In this document: in pieces, positions 43,604 to 51,102 of the stretch
How the letters are laid out: the number at the start of each line of letters is the position of its first letter
Numbering within the stretch: position 1 is the stretch's first letter
Origin: Segatella baroniae DSM 16972 = JCM 13447
GTDB taxonomy: Bacteria > Bacteroidota > Bacteroidia > Bacteroidales > Bacteroidaceae
DNA: 57,531 bases
Direction of reading: 5' to 3'
Assembly (NCBI RefSeq): GCF_000426585.1
Contig: NZ_AUFQ01000019.1
Location: forward strand, 1 to 57,531
Notes under the pieces: generated by a model
Databases searched by the model: none
What the model saw: the letters and a program-made list of their open reading frames with translations, nothing else
What the model was told of the DNA's origin: nothing
Translations under genes and position numbers: made by a program

Positions 43604-45745
43604 ATGAAGAAAACGATATTGATATTCTTGTCCTTGCTGCTCTCTGTCGTTATGGCGATGGCTGAGAATAGTATGGTGGGCGTTCGTGAGTTGATGGCAC
43701 GTCGCGTACCTTGGTTGCAGGACAAGGTTGTATTAGAGCAGATACGAGATGTCGACAAGGCAGAGGCGTTTACATTATCGACCCGTGACGGGAGGTTGGT
43801 CATTCAGGCTACGAGCGAAAATACGGCTTGCATGGCTCTGAATTATTACCTTGAAAACTACTGCCATCGCTCCATGTCGCACATGGGTGATAATCTTGGA
43901 CCGGTCGACAGTCTGCCGGAAATCAAGGAACCGTTGACCAAACATATCGACCTGCCGTTGCGCTATGCGCTCAACTACTGCACACTGAACTACACGATGT
44001 CGTTCTATCAGTGGGAAGACTGGGAACACGAACTTGACTGGATGGCACTGCATGGAGTAAACTTGATGCTCATGCCTGTTGGTATGGAGAAGGTGTGGCA
44101 GAACACACTACGTAAGTTTGGTTGTAGCAATCAGCAGATTCGTAACTTCATCCCGGGACCCGGCTACACCGCTTGGTGGCTCATGGGTAATCTGGAAGGA
44201 TGGGGTGGCCCCGTTTCGCAAGACTTTATCGATGGTCAGGCACAGATGGCTAAACGTATTTTGGGACGTATGGCAGCGTTGGGCATACAGCCTGTGCTTC
44301 AAGGATTCTACGGAATGGTGTCGAGAAGTATTCGCGACCGCCATCCCAATGCCGTGATTCCGCAAGGTATGTGGGGCTTCTTTGAGCGTCCCGACATCCT
44401 CAAACCTACTGAGAAGCTGTTCGATGAGATGGCTGATGTGTACTATCGCGAAATCAAAAAGCTCTATGGCACAGATATTCGCTATTTCGGTGGTGACCTG
44501 TTTCATGAGGGTGGACTTACCGGAACGCTTAATGTGGCCGACTGCGGACAGGCTGTCCAACAAACCATGCAGCGTAATTTTCCCGGCAGCACATGGGTGT
44601 TGCAAGGGTGGGGCGGAAACCCTAAACCCGAACTGTTGGCCAAACTTGATAGGAAAAAGGTATTGGTGGTAGATCTGTTTGGCGAAAACGAAGATGTTTG
44701 GAATCAAACACAGGCTTATGGCGGTACTCCTTTCGTGTGGTGTACGGTATCCAATTTCGGAGAGCAATGCGGTATGTATGGTAAGTTGCAGCGTATCTCT
44801 TTACAGATGGATAAGGCTCGTAATAGCATTTACAGATCCTATCTGAAAGGTGTGGGAATCATGCCGGAAGGAATCAATAACAATCCGGTGGTCTATGATA
44901 TGGTATTGCACGCGCCTTTGACCGACCGAAAGATAAATGTAGAAGTATGGCTTAAATCGTATATCACTTATCGTTACGGTGCTTACAATGCCGATGTCTA
45001 TGCAGCCTGGCTCATCTTCTTACAAACGATTTATGCCAGTGTGCCCGAAAAATATGGGCTTCCTGAGAGTGTGTTTTGCGCCCGTCCCGGTATCAAGGTT
45101 GTCAACACCTCTTCGTGGGGAGTAAGGGCCAGATACTATGATATGGATTTTTTCAAAGAAGGAGTGAGGCGCTTTTTGAAAGCCAAAGAGGCATTTGAAG
45201 GTTCAGAAACCTATGCTAATGACATGTTCGACCTGCTGCGTCAGGTGCTGTCGGATAAGGGAAGTCGGGCCTACGACGACATGATTGCTGCCATTAAAGC
45301 CCAAAATCAGACCAAGTTTGAACAGACATCGAGCCATTTTCTCAATCTGTTGCTGCGACAAGATACGCTTTTGGCTCAAAGTAAAGGCTTTACTTTAGAC
45401 TATTGGCTGGGGCAGGCCGGACGCTTTGGGAAGACAGAGAGTGACCGTGCCTTGGCCTTGAAGAACGCTAAGATGCAGTTGACTTTTTGGGGACCCGACT
45501 GGAATCCCAACACCACCGTACACGACTATGCGGCCAAAGAGTGGGCCGGCATGCTCAAGACGCTTTATTATGAAGAATGGAAAATGTTTGTCGACGTGTG
45601 GCGGCAGCGCATCCGTGGTACGGAAATGATAGAACCCGACTACTATGGCTATCAGATCGCGTGGTGCAAGCGACCTGTTGTGTATGAACCCGTGAAGCTC
45701 GACCGACAGCAAATGGCCACATTGACAGCCGACATCCTGCGTTAG
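43604..45745 (+). CDS. GH89 alpha-N-acetylglucosaminidase (second of two)
   Basis: This 713-residue protein has a signal peptide (MKKTILIFLSLLLSVVMAMA). GH89 features are RYALNYCTLNYTMSFYQWEDWEHELDWMALHGVN near 120-153, the acid/base Glu in DLFHEGG (302) and the nucleophile in MPEGINNNP (422), plus the helical C-terminal domain. It differs from the first GH89 at both active-site blocks (LFHEGG against SFNEVQPP, PEGIN against MEGFG). The copies are therefore not a recent duplication and may prefer different aglycones. It is the last gene in the SusC-led row; a small hairpin follows its stop. Confidence 0.92.
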   Translation: MKKTILIFLSLLLSVVMAMAENSMVGVRELMARRVPWLQDKVVLEQIRDVDKAEAFTLSTRDGRLVIQATSENTACMALNYYLENYCHRSMSHMGDNLGPVDSLPEIKEPLTKHIDLPLRYALNYCTLNYTMSFYQWEDWEHELDWMALHGVNLMLMPVGMEKVWQNTLRKFGCSNQQIRNFIPGPGYTAWWLMGNLEGWGGPVSQDFIDGQAQMAKRILGRMAALGIQPVLQGFYGMVSRSIRDRHPNAVIPQGMWGFFERPDILKPTEKLFDEMADVYYREIKKLYGTDIRYFGGDLFHEGGLTGTLNVADCGQAVQQTMQRNFPGSTWVLQGWGGNPKPELLAKLDRKKVLVVDLFGENEDVWNQTQAYGGTPFVWCTVSNFGEQCGMYGKLQRISLQMDKARNSIYRSYLKGVGIMPEGINNNPVVYDMVLHAPLTDRKINVEVWLKSYITYRYGAYNADVYAAWLIFLQTIYASVPEKYGLPESVFCARPGIKVVNTSSWGVRARYYDMDFFKEGVRRFLKAKEAFEGSETYANDMFDLLRQVLSDKGSRAYDDMIAAIKAQNQTKFEQTSSHFLNLLLRQDTLLAQSKGFTLDYWLGQAGRFGKTESDRALALKNAKMQLTFWGPDWNPNTTVHDYAAKEWAGMLKTLYYEEWKMFVDVWRQRIRGTEMIEPDYYGYQIAWCKRPVVYEPVKLDRQQMATLTADILR

Positions 45746-45763
45746 AGCGTGCAAAGAATGTGG

Positions 45764-45782
45764 AAACGGCGCATTGCCGTTT
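45764..45782 (+). terminator. Weak hairpin after the glycan-locus genes
   Basis: AAACGGC and GCCGTTT enclose GCATT, 18 bases past the GH89 stop. The following GCCTTTCCC is only partly T-rich, so termination may be incomplete. Confidence 0.4.
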
Positions 45783-45847
45783 GCCTTTCCCTATAGAGAG
45801 AAGCAGCTGTGACGTGCAGCCAATGACGACATATCTTCTCCTAAAAG

Positions 45848-45879
45848 TTTGGCCGTTTATGGAGTTTTGTGTATTTTTG
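45848..45879 (+). promoter_or_regulatory. Promoter of the ECF sigma-FecR pair
   Basis: TTTG (45848-45851), a 20-base spacer and TATTTTTG (45872-45879) match the housekeeping consensus exactly. The regulators are therefore probably made at all times, ready for the signal from the receptor. Confidence 0.75.
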
Positions 45880-45949
45880 AGTTTGTAATCAGTTCGTCAG
45901 CCCTTTGACAACCACTTTTTTGAAAGAACTTAACAATTGCAAGCATCAC

Positions 45950-46534
45950 ATGAAGGCTACATCGACGAAGGAAGATTTTCTGATTTGGCTGCTCAAACAT
46001 GACTCCCAGTGGGCGTTTGACAATCTTTACCGCATGTATGCGCACAGGCTTTTCGCCTTCGCACTGGAGTATTGTCACCACAAAGAGACGGCCGAGGAAA
46101 TCGTGGAAGACACCTTTATCTGGATATGGAACCACCGGCACGACATCAAACAGGAAAAAACTTTGTTCAATCTGGTGTTCATCAAGGCCCGCCATCTGCT
46201 CATCAACGCCTATAGAGCTACGCTCAACAGCCCTCATTTTGAAGATTATGTGGACTATGCCAACAGCCTTGGCACCGAAAGCCAGGGCTCACAGCTGGAA
46301 TATGACGACTTCATGCGCGTGATCAAGCAGGGTCTGGAGCGACTCCCCCCTACGCAACGACGGGTGATCGAGCTGTCGCGCTTCGAGCAAAAGAGTATCA
46401 AGGAAATCGCGGCGATGTTGGGTTTGAAGGAACAGTCCACGAGAAACCAGTTGTCGCTGGGGTTGAAACAGCTGATGACTTTCATCGGCCGATCGGGTTA
46501 CGGCATGCTTCCCGTGCTGCTGCTGATTCATTAA
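45950..46534 (+). CDS. ECF RNA polymerase sigma factor (FecI-like)
   Basis: This 194-residue protein, from MKATSTKEDFLIWLLKHD, has region 2 (AFDNLYRMYAHRLFAFALEYCHHKETAEEIVEDTFIWIWNHR, about 22-63) and region 4 with its helix-turn-helix (LPPTQRRVIELSRFEQKSIKEIAAMLGLKEQSTRNQLSLGLKQL). It would direct polymerase to the glycan-locus promoter when released by the FecR protein. The frame opens earlier (45905) from a TTG, but the ATG fits the family. The anti-sigma gene follows after 66 bases. The natural target is probably the SusC promoter, where two copies of ACGCGGAAACAGT lie. Confidence 0.92.
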   Translation: MKATSTKEDFLIWLLKHDSQWAFDNLYRMYAHRLFAFALEYCHHKETAEEIVEDTFIWIWNHRHDIKQEKTLFNLVFIKARHLLINAYRATLNSPHFEDYVDYANSLGTESQGSQLEYDDFMRVIKQGLERLPPTQRRVIELSRFEQKSIKEIAAMLGLKEQSTRNQLSLGLKQLMTFIGRSGYGMLPVLLLIH

Positions 46535-46600
46535 CAAAACGTAAAATGCAGTATATTTCAAGTTTTTCCGTGTCTTTCCATTTATAAACAGGATGAGGTT

Positions 46601-47581
46601 ATGAGCAATATAGTAGAAAAATACAGACGGTCGAGGCTGACAAAGGAAGAATTGCAGCAGCTTCGTGACAAGGTGAACCGCTCTTCGGATGAAGAGCAGG
46701 CGGCCGAAATGCAGCACCATTGGCTGGAAGAAATAGACGTAACGGGGGTGAGCGAAGAGACGATTGACGCGATTCAGGAACGACTGGACACGCAGATTCA
46801 GGCTTCATCCACACTGCGCAAGCGGATGTGGCACCTTGTCCAGCACGCCGCGGTGATACTGCTTCCCGTCTGTCTGGTGGCCCTGGGCTACATGGGCTAC
46901 CAGCAACATGCCGCTTCCGACGACCTTCTGACCATCTCGACCCGCCGCGGCGAGCAGGTGAACATCAGCTTTCCGGACGGAACAAGGGCACAGGTGAACG
47001 AACGGTCGGTGCTCTCCTATCGCCCTCACACCTTTACGAAGAAGCACAGGGAGATAGACTTCAGGGGCGAAGCTTATTTTGAAGTGCATCATGATGGCGA
47101 CCATCCTTTCCTCATCCACACGTCCGATGTGAGCGTGAAAGTAACGGGGACGAAGTTCAATCTCAGCAATTATCCGGAGTCACCGACCGTTACGCTCTGC
47201 CTCTTCGACGGCTCCGTGTCGCTCCGTTCCACCAAGACACAGGAACAAATCAGGGTGAACCCCAACGAGCGATGCACCTTCGACAAGGCTACGGGCCGCT
47301 TCATGGTGGAACCATTTGGCGAAGACTCGACCTACTACACGGCTTGGCGACGTCATGAAATGGTGTTCCGCAGCACTCCGTTGAAGCAGGTCGTGGAGAA
47401 ACTCGGTGCCGTCTATGGGGTTACAATCCAACTGCGGAATGTCAATGAAGCCGACCGTTTCACCGGAACGCTGCCCACGTCGGACTTCAACAAGTGCATG
47501 GTGGTCGTGTCCAACCTCTACAATTGCAAGGTAAGTCGCAACGACCACGCCGTCATCCTCACCAAGAACGCCGCAAAATAG
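46601..47581 (+). CDS. FecR-family anti-sigma factor
   Basis: This 326-residue protein has a cytoplasmic N-terminus (1-82) that would hold the sigma factor, one membrane helix (about 84-103, HAAVILLPVCLVALGYMGY), and a periplasmic FecR domain with the typical STRRGEQVNISFPDGTRAQVNERSVLSY and FRGEAYFEVHHD. A C-terminal DUF4974-like part includes TPLKQVVEKLGAVYGVTI and FTGTLPTSDF. The periplasmic part is expected to sense the STN domain of the loaded SusC receptor and then free the sigma factor. The array at 47662-47771 ends the transcript. Confidence 0.92.
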   Translation: MSNIVEKYRRSRLTKEELQQLRDKVNRSSDEEQAAEMQHHWLEEIDVTGVSEETIDAIQERLDTQIQASSTLRKRMWHLVQHAAVILLPVCLVALGYMGYQQHAASDDLLTISTRRGEQVNISFPDGTRAQVNERSVLSYRPHTFTKKHREIDFRGEAYFEVHHDGDHPFLIHTSDVSVKVTGTKFNLSNYPESPTVTLCLFDGSVSLRSTKTQEQIRVNPNERCTFDKATGRFMVEPFGEDSTYYTAWRRHEMVFRSTPLKQVVEKLGAVYGVTIQLRNVNEADRFTGTLPTSDFNKCMVVVSNLYNCKVSRNDHAVILTKNAAK

Positions 47582-47661
47582 CAGCCGGGCATTTTAAATA
47601 CAGCCTCTTCAGCACCCGAAAGTGAAGCTTGGAATGGCAAATGATATGCCGATGAAAAACA

Positions 47662-47771
47662 GAAGCGGCCTTTTCAACTTGTAAAAGCAATCCTTTCATA
47701 ATGTAAAAGCAGCCCTTTCAGCCGCCGGAAGCATAGCTTTTCGCGGCTGAAAGGGCTGCTGTTGAAAGGTC
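47662..47771. repeat. 22-base-period array acting as two-way terminator
   Basis: Units start at 47662, 47684, 47706, 47728 and 47750, each 22 bases. AGCAGCCCTTTCAGCCGC (47708-47725) and its exact complement (47743-47760) form an 18-base stem with a 17-base loop between the convergent FecR and DUF389 genes. The stem arms belong to units 3 and 4-5, the latter inverted. Confidence 0.8.
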
Positions 47772-47820
47772 ATTCTTCGACCGTTGCAATGTCATTGACA
47801 CCCCATTGAACATCAAACGC

Positions 47821-49167
47821 TTATTGCACAACGACAAGCCGCAGGCTGTCGGTTTTCACACGGGCCTTCAGCCAGTCGTTCAACAGCTTGCGTTCCTGTG
47901 CCCCCAGCCGTCCGGGACATCCCACAACGGCCACGACATACTGACGGGTGGCCGAAGTGTCAGTGCGGGCTTCGGTCACTTTGGAGAGGCTGACGGACGT
48001 CGCCGACGGACAAACGGCTTTCAGTTCCTGGCGAATGTCCTTGCCCAAACCGGCATAACGGGTGTAACCGCCCAGCTGTTCTTCGAGCGCACGAATCCGG
48101 TCGGCCTGCGCCAGCAGCTTCGGGCTGTCGGCCTGGCTCGACGTAGAGACCGTGTTGAGGGCCTGGGACAGCAGCAGGCTGTCGGATTGGGAGCCTTGAA
48201 TGACGTTCAACTTGTAGTCTTCCAGCTGATACTCGCCCAGCCGTTGGCGGGCCGTCCCGATGTCCTTGTCGGAAATGAGCTTGCCCACGACCACGACATT
48301 GAGCGTATGATGCTTTTCGTCTCTGGTGTGGGAGATGACTTGCGTGCCCTTGAAGGCAAGCTCCTTTCTGACAAACTTCCTCGTATTGTTGTCCAAAACA
48401 CTTTCTCGAATGATTCCCACTGTCATGTAGGCGGCCGGCAACATGGTGAGCACAACCAGGCCTATGATGTAGCGATTGACCTTCTTCAGTCTGGCCGCGT
48501 CAATGAAAGTCTTGTGCCGGAAGCGCAGCATTCTGACGCCGACGAAGGTCGCCAGTCCGATGAAAACGGTGTTGATGAAAAACAGGTAGAATGCGCCGAA
48601 GAAGTAGGAAAGCCGCCCTACGGCGAGTCCATAGCCTGCTGTGCAGAGCGGCGGCATGAGCGCGGTGGCTATGGCGACGCCCGGGATGACGTTGCCCTTG
48701 CCCTTTGTAGCCAGCGCGAGTATGCCGGCCGCACCGCCACAGAGGGCTATCAACACGTCGTAGAGCGTGGGCGACGTGCGGGCCAGCAGCTCCGACTGCG
48801 CTTCGGTCAGCGGGGTGATCAGGAAATAGACCGTGGCCGTGAGCACGCTGATGGCCGTTGCCACGAGATAGTTCCTGATGGAGCGTTTCAGAAGGTCGAG
48901 ATCGCCGATACCTATGCCCAATCCCATGCCGATGATGGGGCCCATCAAGGGCGAAATGAGCATGGCGCCGATGATGACGGCCGTGGAGTTGACGTTGAGT
49001 CCGAGCGAGGCGATGAAGATGGCGAACACCAGAATCCACAGGTTGGAGCCATGGAATGCGACGCCACTGCTGATTTGTCGGATGGTCTCCTGTTCGCTTT
49101 CCTTGTCGGGCAAGGCGTTGAAGTAGCTCTTCACAACCTGCCATAGGGTTTTATCTTGCTGTTCCAT
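47821..49167 (-). CDS. DUF389-domain membrane protein
   Basis: This 448-residue protein has several membrane helices in its first 250 residues, with the DUF389 blocks WILVFAIFIASLGLNVNSTAVIIGAMLISPLMGPIIGMGLG (about 44-84) and NVIPGVAIATALMPPLCTAGYGLA (about 168-191). A soluble C-terminal half follows (about 250-448) with no recognised motif. DUF389 proteins occur widely with no settled function. The gene stands alone between the 22-base array and the fumarase terminator. Confidence 0.88.
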   Translation of the reverse strand: MEQQDKTLWQVVKSYFNALPDKESEQETIRQISSGVAFHGSNLWILVFAIFIASLGLNVNSTAVIIGAMLISPLMGPIIGMGLGIGIGDLDLLKRSIRNYLVATAISVLTATVYFLITPLTEAQSELLARTSPTLYDVLIALCGGAAGILALATKGKGNVIPGVAIATALMPPLCTAGYGLAVGRLSYFFGAFYLFFINTVFIGLATFVGVRMLRFRHKTFIDAARLKKVNRYIIGLVVLTMLPAAYMTVGIIRESVLDNNTRKFVRKELAFKGTQVISHTRDEKHHTLNVVVVGKLISDKDIGTARQRLGEYQLEDYKLNVIQGSQSDSLLLSQALNTVSTSSQADSPKLLAQADRIRALEEQLGGYTRYAGLGKDIRQELKAVCPSATSVSLSKVTEARTDTSATRQYVVAVVGCPGRLGAQERKLLNDWLKARVKTDSLRLVVVQ

Positions 49168-49312
49168 ATCTTTGAGTTGTGGGCCAAATATAGGACTTTT
49201 TGGTCAAATAGACAAGGAAACAAGGCTTAAAATGGCTTTTTGCGGACAAACGACCGGCGTGGAAGAGGGGGATGGCGTCCGGCGTCCATGAGGCGACGAC
49301 AGGTTGACACGC

Positions 49313-49346
49313 AAAAAGGAGAAACCGCACGCTGCGATTTCTCCTT
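49313..49346 (-). terminator. Terminator of the fumarase gene
   Basis: AAGGAGAAA (49316-49324) and TTTCTCCTT (49338-49346) are exact arms with a 13-base loop. On the minus strand T-residues follow. It lies 31 bases past the fumarase stop. Confidence 0.8.
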
Positions 49347-49377
49347 GCAATAGGATGACGACTGTCGCCTTGCCGCC

Positions 49378-51033
49378 TTACTTTTGACAGCTGCAGGCCG
49401 TCCAAGGCTTCAGTTCCTTGAAGAAGTCGTGGCCCTTGTCGTCGACCAGGATGAAGGCCGGGAAGTCCTCTACATCGATCTTCCACACAGCTTCCATGCC
49501 CAGTTCGGGGTATTCCACGCACTCGATACTCTTGATACTGCTCTGCGAAAGCACAGCCGCCACGCCGCCGATGGTGCCCAGATAGAAGCCGCCATGCTTC
49601 CGGCAGGCGTCGGTGACAGCCTGGGTGCGGTTGCCTTTGGCAATCATGACGAGCGAACCGCCGTGGCTCTGGAACTCATCCACGTAGGGATCCATGCGGT
49701 TGGCTGTGGTCGGTCCCATCGAACCGCAGGCATATCCTTCGGGCGTCTTGGCCGGACCGGCGTAGAGAATCGGGTGATTCTTGAAGTAGTCGGGCAGTTC
49801 TTCACCGGCGTCGAGGCGTGCTTTCAACTTAGCGTGGGCGATGTCGCGGGCCACGATGATGGTTCCCTTGAGGCTGACACGGGTGCTGACGGGATACTTT
49901 GTCAGCTCGGCACGCACGGCGTCGATACCCTTGTCGAGGTCAATCTCCACGCCCTTGGCGCCTTCTCCCGGCTTGCGATACTCTTCAGGGATGAGGTCTG
50001 ACGGATGGTCGTCCATCTTTTCAAGCCAGATACCATCGGCGTTGATCTTGGCTTTGATGTTGCGGTCGGCGGAACAGCTGACCCCCATGCCGATCGGACA
50101 GCTGGCGCCATGGCGTGGCAGACGGATGACGCGGATGTCATGGGCAAGGGCCTTGCCGCCAAACTGTGCGCCGAGCCCGATCTTGTGGGCTTCTTCGAGC
50201 AGTTTGTTTTCCAAGTCTATGTCGCGGAAAGCACGCCCGGTCTCGTCACCGGTGGTAGGCAGGTTGTCGTAATACTTGATGGAGCCGAGCTTCACGGTGA
50301 GCAGATTCTTCTCGGCCGACGTGCCACCTACGACGAAACAGATGTGATACGGCGGGCAGGCCGCTGTGCCGAGGCTCTTCATCTTCTCGACGAGGAAGGG
50401 CAGCAGCGTGCCTTCGTTCTGGATGGTGGCCTTCGTCATGGGATAGAAATAGGTCTTGTTGGCCGAGCCGCCGCCCTTGGCCACCATGACGAAGCGGTAT
50501 TCCGCGCCTTCCACAGCTTCGATATCAATCTGCGCGGGCAGGTTGCATTTGGTGTTCACCTCGTCATACATGTTGAGCGGAGCATTCTGCGAATAGCGCA
50601 GGTTGTCCTCGGTGAAGGTGTTGTAGACGCCTCGCGACAGCTCTTCCTCATCCTCGAAGCCCGTCCAGACCTGCTGGCCCTTCTCGCCATGGATGATGGC
50701 CGTGCCCGTATCCTGGCAGAAAGGAAGCACTCCTTTGACGGCCGTTTCGGCGTTTCGGAGGAACTGCAGGGCCACATACTTGTCGTTTTCGGAAGTCTCG
50801 GGGTCGCTGAGGATGGCTGCCACCTGCTCGTTGTGCGCCCGACGGAGCATGAACTCTACATCGTGGAAAGCCTGCTGGGCCAGGAGCGTCAGGGCTTCCT
50901 TCGATACTTTTACAATCTGTTTGCCTTCAAACTCGCCGACACTGACTCCTTCTTTGGTCAGCAGACGATACTCGGTGTCGTCCTTTCCCAGTTGGAACAT
51001 CGGCGCATACTTGAATTCTACTTTGTTTGCCAT
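49378..51033 (-). CDS. Class I (iron-sulfur) fumarate hydratase
   Basis: This 551-residue enzyme is the oxygen-sensitive 4Fe-4S type that interconverts fumarate and malate. Family features are the cysteine-containing [12 protein letters not shown] (near 101), [14 protein letters not shown] (near 196), [19 protein letters not shown] (near 244), [13 protein letters not shown] (near 328) and [27 protein letters not shown] near 448. In Bacteroidales it works in the reductive branch that ends in succinate. It follows the M16 peptidase gene by 69 bases on the same strand but may have its own start of transcription. Both FumA-like halves are present and intact. Confidence 0.95.
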   Translation of the reverse strand: MANKVEFKYAPMFQLGKDDTEYRLLTKEGVSVGEFEGKQIVKVSKEALTLLAQQAFHDVEFMLRRAHNEQVAAILSDPETSENDKYVALQFLRNAETAVKGVLPFCQDTGTAIIHGEKGQQVWTGFEDEEELSRGVYNTFTEDNLRYSQNAPLNMYDEVNTKCNLPAQIDIEAVEGAEYRFVMVAKGGGSANKTYFYPMTKATIQNEGTLLPFLVEKMKSLGTAACPPYHICFVVGGTSAEKNLLTVKLGSIKYYDNLPTTGDETGRAFRDIDLENKLLEEAHKIGLGAQFGGKALAHDIRVIRLPRHGASCPIGMGVSCSADRNIKAKINADGIWLEKMDDHPSDLIPEEYRKPGEGAKGVEIDLDKGIDAVRAELTKYPVSTRVSLKGTIIVARDIAHAKLKARLDAGEELPDYFKNHPILYAGPAKTPEGYACGSMGPTTANRMDPYVDEFQSHGGSLVMIAKGNRTQAVTDACRKHGGFYLGTIGGVAAVLSQSSIKSIECVEYPELGMEAVWKIDVEDFPAFILVDDKGHDFFKELKPWTACSCQK

Positions 51034-51102
51034 AATGTCTTTATATATATAATGTGTTGAATGATGTCGTCACTTGGTCGTCCATCAATGTCGGATGACC
51101 GT

